The notes beneath the pieces are model-generated. The model worked only from the letters and a program-made list of their open reading frames with translations. It was not told the DNA's origin and did not search any database. This document shows positions 1 to 7,273 of a stretch of DNA of 15,994 nt, in pieces. A program made the position numbers and the translations under genes. This DNA is from Polaromonas sp. Lineage in GTDB: Bacteria; Pseudomonadota; Gammaproteobacteria; Burkholderiales; Burkholderiaceae_C. The stretch spans positions 1 to 15,994 of the forward strand of contig JAJAYS010000099.1 of the NCBI GenBank assembly GCA_026786065.1, in the 5' to 3' direction. Position 1 is the stretch's first letter, and every line of letters starts with the position of its first letter.

Positions 1-383
1 CCCAGGCGGCCAGCGATTAGCCCAAGCCCGAAGGCACCGGCATACCAAAGCGGGTTGAGCAGCGAGGGCCGGGCACCCAGTTCGTTTAGCCGCTCACGCG
101 TCCACGCCAAGTGGTCGCCTTCCTCCCGGCTGGCCGCCTGAAAGTGCGCGCGCAAGGCCGGATCGCGGGTGCTGAGGGCCTGCGCGGCATACATCGCCTG
201 CGCGCACACCTCGCCCACGTGGTTCACGCGCATCAGCGCGCCCGAGTGGGCGCGGTCCGCTTCGCTCAATGCGGTACTTTCGCCGGGCACCGTAGGGCAC
301 ACCCGAGTGGCACGGGGCTCGGCAAACAGCGTGCGCAGCGCACCGTCGGCGGCTTGAAGGCCCATGTCGAACAAAGTAGTCAT
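1..383 (-). CDS. coq7: 3-demethoxyubiquinol 3-hydroxylase (Coq7/UbiF-type), 5' part only
   Basis: Di-iron monooxygenase of the Coq7 family, which hydroxylates the demethoxyubiquinol intermediate late in aerobic ubiquinone synthesis at the inner membrane. The visible 127 residues start MTTLFDMG and carry [17 protein letters not shown] (a family metal-ligand Glu) and then EEGDHLAW, an ExxH di-iron motif, followed by the start of a hydrophobic segment ([16 protein letters not shown]). Full-length relatives have roughly 200 residues with a second Glu/ExxH pair, so the C-terminal half lies outside the window. The start is the ATG at 383, preceded by a GGAAAG Shine-Dalgarno-like sequence about 6 bases upstream. 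It lies downstream of a porin gene on the same strand, with a likely terminator between them, so it probably has its own promoter, which I could not pin down. The family call is confident. Confidence 0.93.
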   Translation of the reverse strand, partial: MTTLFDMGLQAADGALRTLFAEPRATRVCPTVPGESTALSEADRAHSGALMRVNHVGEVCAQAMYAAQALSTRDPALRAHFQAASREEGDHLAWTRERLNELGARPSLLNPLWYAGAFGLGLIAGRL

Positions 384-505
384 GGCGAGCTTTCCAGAGT
401 GAATTGGCGGGATGGTTCGCCGTGCCGGGCGCGCAAGCCGTGGATGCGTAGTCTAGGAGACAGCGCGCGCACCCGGGTGATGTGGGGATTAGACCCTGAC
501 CGGTG

Positions 506-531
506 AAAAAGCCCCCGGTAGCGCAGGCTTT
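506..531 (-). terminator. Probable intrinsic terminator of the 583-1854 porin gene
   Basis: Read on the minus strand, AAAGCC and GGCTTT are separated by about 12 bases and the 3' arm runs into TTTTT. It lies 52 bases past the porin stop codon. The stem is only 6 bp with a long loop, so strength is uncertain. Confidence 0.5.
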
Positions 532-582
532 GCAGTCTGGTTGCCCTGCGCCCAACCGCGCCCAAGGCCGGATTGCAATGCG

Positions 583-1854
583 TTAAAACGTATGGCGCAG
601 TCCTAAAGCAATGTTGCTCGAATCGGTTCCAGCCGCAGCGGTGACGCCGCCGAGGAATCCGTTACCACCGGGCGCGACTTGCCCGGCGCCCTTGTTGTTG
701 AAGCGTGTCAATACGGCGTTCAAATTGGTGCGCTTGGACAGCGCGTAGGTGTAGGTCGCGCCGTAGGAATCGGTATCGGCATTGACCGGCCGCTTGTCGT
801 CGAGGCGGTTGTAGGCGACCACCACGGTGTGGCGGCCGACAATCATGCGGTAGCCGGCGTGCAGCAATTTTGCGTCCTGCTGGAAGGCCGTGTTGTAGGC
901 CGACTGGAAAGCGGCTCCGACCAGAGCATTTCCGGTTGCGGTCGTCACGGCGCCACCAATGGACGACAGCCCGCTCGGATTTTCGTCCCGGATCGTCACG
1001 TACATGCCATAGAGCGCGCCCGGACCAATGGTGACGTTGCCCCCGACGACGTTGTTCGTGAGGGATTTCTGACCAAGCTCGTTGTTCTTTTGGTTATGCC
1101 CGAAGCCGACGGCAAACGCCGGCGTCTTGTACACCGCGAGGCCGCCCCAAAACCGGCCTGCCGAGTTGTCTCCGGCGACTTCGCCTGCGCCGTACATCAA
1201 GGCGGCGGTCAGCCCGGCGACTTGAATGCCGTATTGAAGCGAATTGCTCATGCGGATGTCAAACGCGGCCGGTAGGCTGGCAACCTGGCCGGCGGCCAGG
1301 CTCGACTGTGTCAGTGACGCATCGAAACTCGCTTGCGCTAGATACCCCGGCGTGTACTGACGCCCCAGCGTGAACGCACCGAAGGGCGTGATCAGCCCAG
1401 CATAAGCCTGGCGGTCGAACAGGTTGCCAGCGAGATTCACGCCGAATGCGCTGCTGGCCAGCGTCGTGTTGACGCTCCCTACCACGCCAGTTCTTGCGGC
1501 CAGAGACAAGGGCAGGCCAGCTGTACTTGCGAGCACGGAAGCGCCTATCCGGTCTGGCAATTGAAGGCCTGAGTTAGGCCGGTTTGACAGCGCTCCCGTG
1601 TCGGCTTCAACCCGGCTTTCCAGCGTGAAGATCCCCTTGTAGCCACCGCCTATATCTTCTGACCCTCTAAGGCCGACGCGGGTTCCCTCCATGATCCCGC
1701 TCGCGATGGTGTTGGCCGTACCCTGCCTCAAGCCAGAAACCCGGTTGTAGCCGGCATCGACCAGTCCATAAAGGGTGACGCTGGTCTGGGATTGGGCGCT
1801 CGTGGCGCTGAGAATGGCCCACGCAGCGGCAGCGGCAAGAGAAGGTGTTTTCAT
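583..1854 (-). CDS. Outer-membrane general porin, Omp32/Burkholderiales type (porin 1)
   Basis: Predicted 16-strand trimeric porin for passive diffusion of small solutes across the outer membrane. Of 423 residues, the first ~20 form a signal peptide (cleavage likely after TSA at 20), followed by the family opening TSVTLYGLVDAGY. Other family marks are GLRGSEDIGGGYKGIFTLE (around 62-80), NLFDRQAYAGL with TLGRQYTPG, the near-C-terminal YALSKRTNLNAV, and a terminal Phe (RHTF) that serves as a beta-barrel assembly signal. It is longer than the other two porins here (375 and 376), with extra loop sequence rich in Ala/Gly/Ser around residues 95-140. The ATG start has no convincing Shine-Dalgarno sequence upstream. 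It is divergent from the porin at 2266. Substrate preference cannot be read from the sequence. Confidence 0.93.
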   Translation of the reverse strand: MKTPSLAAAAAWAILSATSAQSQTSVTLYGLVDAGYNRVSGLRQGTANTIASGIMEGTRVGLRGSEDIGGGYKGIFTLESRVEADTGALSNRPNSGLQLPDRIGASVLASTAGLPLSLAARTGVVGSVNTTLASSAFGVNLAGNLFDRQAYAGLITPFGAFTLGRQYTPGYLAQASFDASLTQSSLAAGQVASLPAAFDIRMSNSLQYGIQVAGLTAALMYGAGEVAGDNSAGRFWGGLAVYKTPAFAVGFGHNQKNNELGQKSLTNNVVGGNVTIGPGALYGMYVTIRDENPSGLSSIGGAVTTATGNALVGAAFQSAYNTAFQQDAKLLHAGYRMIVGRHTVVVAYNRLDDKRPVNADTDSYGATYTYALSKRTNLNAVLTRFNNKGAGQVAPGGNGFLGGVTAAAGTDSSNIALGLRHTF

Positions 1855-2074
1855 TGGTTTGGGTTTTCAGTAAGGGTATGAAGGGGTATGACGAGCATAC
1901 GTGGGAGTGGAAAGAGCCCAGCCCGTTTTTCGCGGGAACCAGTGGTTCAAATGAAAATGCGGACGTTAAATATTTATGGAGGGTTCAACCTGCTTGTCTG
2001 TAGTCCGGTAGCTCTTTTAATAGAGAGGCGTTTGCGGCTGGTGCTGAAGGACGATTTTTGCGGGGAGTCGAAAA

Positions 2075-2088
2075 CAACAACTTTGTTG
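2075..2088. repeat. Perfect 6-bp inverted repeat, possible operator
   Basis: CAACAA, a 2-base centre CT, then TTGTTG. It lies about 40 bases upstream of the candidate porin 2 -35 box, where a regulator might bind. No known regulator consensus is recognised. Confidence 0.35.
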
Positions 2089-2127
2089 CCCCTCCGCAAC
2101 GATGCGGGGTTTTCGGGGTGGTTTTCT

Positions 2128-2156
2128 TTGCGAAACGCATGTTGCTCTGGTGCAAT
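2128..2156 (+). promoter_or_regulatory. Candidate sigma-70 promoter for porin 2
   Basis: TTGCGA (4 of 6 to the -35 consensus) at 2128-2133, a 17-base spacer, then TGCAAT (4 of 6 to the -10 consensus) at 2151-2156. Transcription would begin near 2163 and give a leader of about 100 bases. Modest matches only. Confidence 0.35.
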
Positions 2157-2265
2157 AGATGCAACTTCCCAAAAGGGGGTTGGTCCCGGTACCGGGAGAC
2201 TAGCGGCAAGAGCTGACGCGGTTTCCCTTCCTGAGCCCTATGTTTAACCTTGGAGAAATTTTTAA

Positions 2266-3393
2266 ATGAAAAAGACCCTCATCGCATTTGCAGCGCTCAG
2301 CGCTATCGCTGGCTTGGCCCAGGCTCAATCGTCCGTGACCCTGTACGGTCTGGTTGACGTCTACGTTGGTCGCACCACGTCCGAAGTCACTGGCATTGGC
2401 GCGACGCCCGAAGTCAAGCGCAACGTCATCAACAGCAGCGGCCAGAACAATTCCCGTTGGGGCGTGCGCGGCACTGAAGACCTCGGCGGCGGCCTGAAAG
2501 CCGTGTTTGGGCTCGAAGGCGGCATCAACCCTGACGTCGGCGGCTCCTTTACCGCCATCTCCAATCAGGGCGGCGCATTGTTCGGCCGCCAAGCCTTCGT
2601 TGGCGCTTCCGGTGGTTTTGGAACCGTCAGCCTGGGTCGTCAGTACACCGCTTACGACTCGCTGCGCGGCTCGACCAACATGATTTACGACAACAACTTC
2701 GCTACGACGGCGACGGTTTGGGGTGCAGGCCTTCAGGACTATCAGAACCGCGCCAGCAGCTCGATTTCCTACGCATCGCCATCGTTCGCCGGTTTCAGCG
2801 GCGGCTTCGTTTACGGTCTGGGTGAGCAAGCGAGCTTTACCGGCACGCCTGCACCTTCGGGCAAAGAAAACACTGCCAGCGTCCGCATCCAGTATGCCAA
2901 CGGTCCCTTGCTGGTCGGTTTCGCGCACCAGCAGGAAGAGCAGTTTGCCGGCGGCAATTACTTCGGTTCGGGCCCTGGCGTCAACATCCCCGCTGCCAAT
3001 TCCACGTTCAACGCCAAGCGCAAATACAACCTGGTTGGCGCCGCGTATGACTTCGGCGTCGTGAAACTGGTCGCCCAGTACAACGACGCTAAAGGCGCGA
3101 CCAGCGCTACCGCATCGTCGCACGACAAAGAGTTCCAGATTGGCGCCAGCGTGCCGTTCGGCCCGGCGGCCATCGCCGTTGGTTACAGCATTGCAGATAC
3201 CCAAGGCTCTGGCATTGGTCCTGGCAATGCAGGCTCGAACAAGAGCAACGGTCTGAGCTTGCTCGGTACCTACGCACTTTCCAAGCGCACCAACCTGTAT
3301 GCTGGCTTCACCGCTGTTCAGTTGGAGCGTGCAAACGCAGCCACCGAAGAGAAGAGAACGCAGATCGCCACTGGCGTTCGCCACCTGTTCTGA
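2266..3393 (+). CDS. Outer-membrane general porin, Omp32/Burkholderiales type (porin 2)
   Basis: A 375-residue trimeric-porin family protein. The signal peptide MKKTLIAFAALSAIAGLAQA is cleaved before QSSVTLYGLVDVYVG. Family motifs are RWGVRGTEDLGGGLKAVFGLE (in the 60s-80s), LFGRQAFVGASGGFGTVSLG, the penultimate-strand TYALSKRTNLYAGF, and a terminal Phe (VRHLF). The start is well supported: GGAGA lies 9 bases upstream and the signal peptide begins at this Met. A small GCTGGC/GCCAGC hairpin and a strong terminator follow the stop. A strong ribosome site, strong terminator and canonical signal peptide suggest high expression, which is an inference. Solute specificity is unknown. Confidence 0.95.
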   Translation: MKKTLIAFAALSAIAGLAQAQSSVTLYGLVDVYVGRTTSEVTGIGATPEVKRNVINSSGQNNSRWGVRGTEDLGGGLKAVFGLEGGINPDVGGSFTAISNQGGALFGRQAFVGASGGFGTVSLGRQYTAYDSLRGSTNMIYDNNFATTATVWGAGLQDYQNRASSSISYASPSFAGFSGGFVYGLGEQASFTGTPAPSGKENTASVRIQYANGPLLVGFAHQQEEQFAGGNYFGSGPGVNIPAANSTFNAKRKYNLVGAAYDFGVVKLVAQYNDAKGATSATASSHDKEFQIGASVPFGPAAIAVGYSIADTQGSGIGPGNAGSNKSNGLSLLGTYALSKRTNLYAGFTAVQLERANAATEEKRTQIATGVRHLF

Positions 3394-3399
3394 TTCCCG

Positions 3400-3415
3400 G
3401 CTGGCTTTCGCCAGC
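3400..3415 (+). repeat. 3' UTR hairpin after porin 2
   Basis: GCTGGC-TTTC-GCCAGC, a perfect 6-bp stem beginning 7 bases after the porin stop. It has no T-run, so it is more likely an mRNA-stabilising stem than a terminator. Confidence 0.5.
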
Positions 3416-3432
3416 TAGAAGTCGAATCCTGA

Positions 3433-3469
3433 AAAGCCCTATCGCGGAAACGCGGTGGGGCTTTTTTTT
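3433..3469 (+). terminator. Strong intrinsic terminator of porin 2 (possibly bidirectional)
   Basis: Outer stem AAAGCCC/GGGCTTT encloses an inner CGCG-GAAA-CGCG hairpin, followed by eight T residues. On the minus strand the same stem ends in TTTTC, so it could also stop hexR transcripts arriving from the right. Confidence 0.88.
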
Positions 3470-3572
3470 ACGCCACGAGAGGTCTCCTGTCGCCAATCAA
3501 CTATTCGCCAGAAGCGTCGGCATGCGGGCACGCACCGGTTGCCGCGCCCGATCCAGCGCGCAGCCGTTCTCA

Positions 3573-4433
3573 TCACGCATAACGTTTGCTCCTGAGGTTG
3601 TCTTTCATTTTCTGCAGCATCAGCTGCAGCTTGCCGCCTATGCGCAGCGCCACGCAGGTCGCAAGGATGTCCACGATCATCAGGTGCATCAGCCGGGAAA
3701 CCATCGGGCTGTAGCGGTCGTAGCCTTCGGGGTGGTCGGCGGCAAGGTGGATCGTGCCGGCTGCTGCCAGCGGCGAGCCGGTGACGGTGATGACGATGGT
3801 GGTTGCGCCGTTTTTGCGCGCAATGCCGGCGGCATCAATCAGGTCGCGTGTGCGTCCGGAGTTGGAAATCACCAGCACGCAGTCCCCCGGCCCGAGCAGG
3901 GTGGCGCTCATGACCTGCATGTGGCCATCGCTGTAGGCGATGCTGGTAATGCCGAGGCGGAAAAACTTGTGCTGCGCATCCTGCGCGACGATGCCCGAGT
4001 TGCCGACGCCAAAAAATTCGATGCGCTTGCCGGCGTGGTAGGTGGACAGCAGGGCGTCGGTCGCCCTGCCGATTGCGACCGAACTGGCGTCGTTGCGGTA
4101 TTTGAGGAAGGCCGCGACGGTGTTGTCTATCACCTTCACCATCACGTCGGCTGTTTTGTCGTCCGCATCGACACTGCGGTGAATGAAAGGCACGCCTTCG
4201 CTGACGCTGCCGGCCAGCTTGAGCTTGAAGTCGGTCAGGCCGTCGTAGCCGACGCTGCGGCAAAACCGCACGACGGTCGGCTTGCTGACTCCCGCCCGTA
4301 GCGCCAGCTCGGAAATCGGCAGCTTGGCAAACAGGCGGGGGTCGGCCAGCACGAGTTGCGCAACCCGCTGCTCCGCCGGGGCCAGCGAAGGCAGCGAGGC
4401 TTTGATCCGGTCAATCAAGGAAATTGCCCCCAC
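3573..4433 (-). CDS. hexR: HexR-type RpiR-family transcriptional regulator
   Basis: Regulator of central carbon metabolism. Known HexR proteins bind operators at zwf and other sugar-phosphate genes and release them when 2-keto-3-deoxy-6-phosphogluconate binds. Of 286 residues, the N-terminal RpiR helix-turn-helix spans about 1-75 (ELALRAGVSKPTVVRFCRSV, 42-61), and a SIS sugar-phosphate domain follows at about 125-255 with GVGNSG (142-147) and SNSGRT (190-195). The annotated start is GTG at 4433, with an in-frame TAG 9 bases upstream. A TTG at 4418 is an attractive alternative, because GGGGG precedes it at normal spacing and it would give MIDRIKASLPSLAP, the usual family N-terminus. It lies downstream of zwf on the same strand, separated by an inverted-repeat element. 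The zwf promoter carries a HexR-like operator, which supports the call. Confidence 0.9.
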   Translation of the reverse strand: MGAISLIDRIKASLPSLAPAEQRVAQLVLADPRLFAKLPISELALRAGVSKPTVVRFCRSVGYDGLTDFKLKLAGSVSEGVPFIHRSVDADDKTADVMVKVIDNTVAAFLKYRNDASSVAIGRATDALLSTYHAGKRIEFFGVGNSGIVAQDAQHKFFRLGITSIAYSDGHMQVMSATLLGPGDCVLVISNSGRTRDLIDAAGIARKNGATTIVITVTGSPLAAAGTIHLAADHPEGYDRYSPMVSRLMHLMIVDILATCVALRIGGKLQLMLQKMKDNLRSKRYA

Positions 4434-4460
4434 GGTCGTTCGCTATGCGTAACTCCCTGC

Positions 4461-4645
4461 CCCCCCGAGGGGGCCGCTGCGCCTGCGGTCTGGCGAAGCC
4501 AGTCCCGCGGCCCCTGCTTGAAAAGATCGACCCGACGCTCGCGCACTTCGTGTCGCGCTCTGCCTGGCAACTGGTCCCCTAAAACCCAGTCCGAACCGCG
4601 GAACCGGCTTTGCCGGGCCGCAGACGGGGTGGCCCCCTCGGGGGG
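4461..4645. repeat. MITE-like element with 50-bp imperfect inverted-repeat ends
   Basis: Arms at 4461-4510 and 4596-4645 are inverted copies. The first 15 bases (CCCCCCGAGGGGGCC) are identical, 7 bases then differ, and the remaining 28 match at all but five positions (CTGCGG.C.GGC.AAGCC.GT.CCGCGG). About 85 bp of non-coding sequence lie between. Each arm is also locally palindromic (CCCCCCGAGGGGGC). The right end continues outward through a conserved-looking tract to the zwf stop, and the left shows only a shortened version (CTCCCTGC). It fills the 244-bp zwf-hexR gap and contains no supported gene. It could act as an mRNA-processing or attenuating structure. No clear target-site duplication is seen. 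Confidence 0.75.
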
Positions 4646-4677
4646 CGGCGAACCACACGCAGTGGGGAGCGTGGGGG

Positions 4678-6153
4678 CTAACACTCCTCGCTCCAGCAAT
4701 ACCCGTCCCGCGCAATCATGGCGCTGGCCGCGCTCGGCCCCCAGGTGCCGGCGGCGTAAGGCCTGGGTCCGGTCGGGTCGGCACTCCACATGTCCAGGAT
4801 GGGCTCGACCCAGCGCCAGGCTTCTTCTTGCTCGTCGCTGCGCACGAAAAGGTTGAGCCGGCCGGCAATTACGTCGAGCAACAAGCGCTCGTAAGCGCCT
4901 ACGCGTTCGGAGCCAAAGCGCTTGTCGAAATCGAGGTCCAGCTGCACCGGGGCCAAGGTATGCAAGGGCGCGCTACGGGCACCGCGCGAGTCCGCGCCCT
5001 GCGCCATCAGATGCAGTTCCAGGCCGTCTCTGGGTTGCAGGTTGATGACCAGGCGATTAGGTGCGTTGGAGCCGCCCAGCGAGGACGGATAAATGGCGTG
5101 CGCGGCCGGCCGGAAATTGACCTCGATGTGCGCGTCCTGCCCGGCCAGGCGCTTGCCGGTGCGGATGTAAAAGGGCACGCCGGCCCAGCGCCAGTTGGCA
5201 ATTTCGGTGCGCAGCGCGACAAAGGTTTCGGTCGTGCTGCCCGGCCGCACGCCTTTTTCGCTCGCGTAACCGGGCACCATCTCGCCATCGGCATTGCCGC
5301 TGGCATATTGCCCGCGCACCACATGCTGACCGAGGGTTTGCGGCGTCCAGCGTTTGAGCGAACGCAGCACTTTGAGTTTTTCGTCGCGGATGGCGTCAGC
5401 CCCGGCGTCAATGGGCGGTTCCATGGCGACGGCGCAGAGCAGCTGCAGCGCATGGTTTTGCACCATGTCGCGCAGCGCGCCGGTGTTGTCGTAGAAGGCG
5501 CCGCGCTTTTCGATGCCCAGCTTTTCTGAAATGGTGATCTGGATGTTGGCGATCAGCTCGCGCCGCCACAGCGGCTCGAACAGCGCGTTGCCAAAACGCA
5601 ATGCGAGCAGGTTTTGCACCGACTGCTTGCCCAGGTAGTGGTCGATGCGAAAGACTTGCTCTTCCTTCAACACGCGGCGCACAGTCTCATTGATGGCCCG
5701 GTTCGACGCAAGGTCGTGGCCCAGCGGCTTCTCCAGCACGACGCGGGTTTGCGGTCCATTCAAGCCGGCTGCTGCAATCTGGTCGCAGACCGTGGTGAAC
5801 AGGCCGGGCGCAGTGGCAAGGTACATCACCACCGTATCGGCGTTGCGTTGCTTGAGCTTGTCGGCCAGCGCGGTGTAGTCGGCCGGTTGCGACAAGTCCA
5901 TGCGCAAATATTCAAGCATCGCGGCGAAACGCGAAAATTCGTCGTCACTCGGCCGTTTTGCCAGCTCGACCTGATCGAAGCGGGCCTTGATGAGCTCGCG
6001 GTACTGCGTGTCGGTCAGGCCGTCGCGCGCCACCCCGACGATGCGCCCGCCGGCTGGCAGGGAGCCGTGGCGAAACGCCTGAAACAGCGCCGGCATGATT
6101 TTGCGCCAAGCCAGATCGCCGGTGCCGCCGAAGAGAACGAGGTCAAAGCTCAT
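4678..6153 (-). CDS. zwf: Glucose-6-phosphate 1-dehydrogenase
   Basis: Oxidises glucose 6-phosphate to 6-phosphogluconolactone with NAD(P)+, the entry to the oxidative pentose-phosphate and Entner-Doudoroff routes (cytosol). The 491-residue length is normal for the family. The nucleotide-binding loop is FGGTGDLAWRKIMPALF (8-24; most homologues have GATGDL). EKPLG (141-145) and the substrate-binding/catalytic RIDHYLGK (169-176) are intact, as is DNTGALRDMVQNHALQL (222-238) with the probable catalytic His234. The start ATG at 6153 begins exactly at the family N-terminus, although no good Shine-Dalgarno sequence precedes it. It is divergent from tal-pgi. A HexR-like operator overlaps the predicted transcription start. 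Confidence 0.97.
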   Translation of the reverse strand: MSFDLVLFGGTGDLAWRKIMPALFQAFRHGSLPAGGRIVGVARDGLTDTQYRELIKARFDQVELAKRPSDDEFSRFAAMLEYLRMDLSQPADYTALADKLKQRNADTVVMYLATAPGLFTTVCDQIAAAGLNGPQTRVVLEKPLGHDLASNRAINETVRRVLKEEQVFRIDHYLGKQSVQNLLALRFGNALFEPLWRRELIANIQITISEKLGIEKRGAFYDNTGALRDMVQNHALQLLCAVAMEPPIDAGADAIRDEKLKVLRSLKRWTPQTLGQHVVRGQYASGNADGEMVPGYASEKGVRPGSTTETFVALRTEIANWRWAGVPFYIRTGKRLAGQDAHIEVNFRPAAHAIYPSSLGGSNAPNRLVINLQPRDGLELHLMAQGADSRGARSAPLHTLAPVQLDLDFDKRFGSERVGAYERLLLDVIAGRLNLFVRSDEQEEAWRWVEPILDMWSADPTGPRPYAAGTWGPSAASAMIARDGYCWSEEC

Positions 6154-6205
6154 TGGGAAGATGCAAGGTTGGGTGCCAGATGCAAGCGGATCCGGCGGGG
6201 TTGGA

Positions 6206-6220
6206 TGTAATTAAGTTTCT
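6206..6220 (-). promoter_or_regulatory. Putative HexR operator at the zwf promoter
   Basis: TGTAATTAAGTTTCT matches 12 of 15 bases of the HexR palindrome as I know it from gammaproteobacteria (TGTAATTAAATTACA). One half is perfect and the other degenerate. It lies directly downstream, in the zwf direction, of a GATAAT -10 box at 6227-6222, so bound HexR would cover the transcription start. hexR itself is encoded beside zwf. Confidence 0.65.
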
Positions 6221-6221
6221 T

Positions 6222-6227
6222 ATTATC
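6222..6227 (-). promoter_or_regulatory. Probable -10 box of the zwf promoter
   Basis: On the minus strand this reads GATAAT, 5 of 6 to the sigma-70 -10 consensus. Transcription would begin near 6215, giving a leader of about 60 bases. No good -35 box is seen at normal spacing, which would suit an activated or weak promoter. Confidence 0.45.
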
Positions 6228-6286
6228 CAGAGTTTTCAGTAACTCTTGCGGGCGCTCTTCCGACATGCCCGGCCAGCCCGCCGTTC

Positions 6287-6292
6287 TACACT
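6287..6292 (+). promoter_or_regulatory. Candidate -10 box giving a leaderless tal transcript
   Basis: TACACT (4 of 6 to consensus) ends 6 bases before the tal ATG, so the predicted transcription start coincides with the A of the start codon at 6299. There is no Shine-Dalgarno sequence before this ATG, which fits a leaderless message. No convincing -35 box is visible. Confidence 0.35.
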
Positions 6293-6298
6293 TTGCGC

Positions 6299-7246
6299 AT
6301 GAACCAGCTCGAAGCGCTCAAAAAATTTACCACCGTGGTGGCCGACACCGGCGACTTCAAACAGCTCCAGCAATTTCGCCCGCAAGACGCGACGACCAAC
6401 CCGTCGCTGATTCTCAAGGCGGTGCAGAAAGCCGACTATGCGCCCTTGTTGAGCGCCACGGTGAACCGGTTCAGGCACGCCGTGCTGGACGAAACGATGG
6501 ATCGCCTGTTGGTGCGCTTTGGCTGCGAGATTTTGCAGGTGGTGCCCGGCAGGGTTTCAACCGAGGTCGATGCGCGCCTGAGCTTTGACAGTGCCGCCAC
6601 CGTGGCGCGCGGCCAGCGTATCGTTGCGCTGTATGAAGCCGAAGGCGTGGACCGCGCGCGCGTGCTGATCAAAGTCGCCGCCACTTGGGAAGGCATCCGC
6701 GCCGCCGGGCAGCTCGAACAGCAGGGCATCCACACCAATCTGACCTTGCTGTTCGCCTTCTGTCAGGCGGTGGCCTGCGGCGCCGCGCAGGTGCGGCTGA
6801 TTTCGCCGTTTGTTGGCCGGATTTACGATTGGCACAAAAAATCGGCTGGCCCTGCGTGGATTGAGGCCGAACAGGCCGGCCCGAACGATCCCGGCGTCAA
6901 GTCGGTCAGAGAGATCTTCAACTACTACAAAAAATTCGGCATAGCTACCCAAGTCATGGGCGCGAGTTTTCGGAGCATCGGGCAAATCACTGCGCTGGCC
7001 GGCTGCGACCTGCTGACGATCAGCCCCGAGCTGCTTGCCGGCCTGGCCCAAACCGAGGCGCCACTGGCCCGCGCGCTGGACGCCGGTGCGGCGCGCCATC
7101 TCGACCTGCCGCATGCCCAATTCGACGAGGCCGGGTTCCGGTACGCACTCAATGGGGACGCAATGGCGACCGAGAAACTGGCCGAAGGCATACGCGCTTT
7201 TTCGGCCGACACGATCAAACTTGAGAAGCTGATGCTGGCCGCCTGA
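6299..7246 (+). CDS. tal: Transaldolase
   Basis: Transfers a dihydroxyacetone unit between sedoheptulose 7-phosphate and glyceraldehyde 3-phosphate in the non-oxidative pentose-phosphate pathway (cytosol). The 315 residues match the TalB class in length. TVVADTGDF holds Asp16, TTNPS Asn34, STEVDARLS Glu89, and [11 protein letters not shown] the Schiff-base Lys125. [12 protein letters not shown] and the phosphate-binding [11 protein letters not shown] are also intact. I prefer the ATG at 6299 to the in-frame TTG at 6293 because it gives the standard [10 protein letters not shown] terminus. No ribosome site precedes either. pgi follows 27 bases after the stop, so the two are very likely one operon. 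The stop codon forms the loop of a 7-bp hairpin. Confidence 0.96.
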   Translation: MNQLEALKKFTTVVADTGDFKQLQQFRPQDATTNPSLILKAVQKADYAPLLSATVNRFRHAVLDETMDRLLVRFGCEILQVVPGRVSTEVDARLSFDSAATVARGQRIVALYEAEGVDRARVLIKVAATWEGIRAAGQLEQQGIHTNLTLLFAFCQAVACGAAQVRLISPFVGRIYDWHKKSAGPAWIEAEQAGPNDPGVKSVREIFNYYKKFGIATQVMGASFRSIGQITALAGCDLLTISPELLAGLAQTEAPLARALDAGAARHLDLPHAQFDEAGFRYALNGDAMATEKLAEGIRAFSADTIKLEKLMLAA

Positions 7247-7253
7247 GGCGGCC
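7237..7253 (+). repeat. Intercistronic hairpin with the tal stop codon as its loop
   Basis: GGCCGCC-TGA-GGCGGCC is a perfect 7-bp GC-only stem whose three-base loop is the tal stop codon. The pgi ribosome site GGAG (7263-7266) begins 10 bases later. There is no T-run, so it is not a standard terminator; it may affect tal/pgi expression ratio or mRNA processing. Confidence 0.6.
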
Positions 7254-7273
7254 CGGCCAACCGGAGCCAGAAG

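Larger units (their letters stand above)
1855..2265. promoter_or_regulatory. 411-bp divergent control region between two porin genes
   Basis: No credible coding sequence is present; the short frames crossing it have no family features and no ribosome-binding sites. It contains a 10-bp AT palindrome, TAAATATTTA (1967-1976), the inverted repeat CAACAA-CT-TTGTTG (2075-2088), and spaced GTTGC/GCAAC arms (2141-2145 and 2161-2165). Both porin promoters should lie here. The porin 2 ribosome-binding site GGAGA is at 2252-2256, 9 bases before its ATG. Confidence 0.6.

Noticed and set aside
2200..3384. 394-residue minus-strand frame across porin 2
   Set aside because: Antisense shadow of a clear porin with signal peptide, ribosome site and terminator; its product is Arg/Ala/Val-rich without motifs.
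4443..4856. Short frames in both strands between hexR and zwf
   Set aside because: They are made from the inverted-repeat element and its GC-rich arms, with no ribosome sites.
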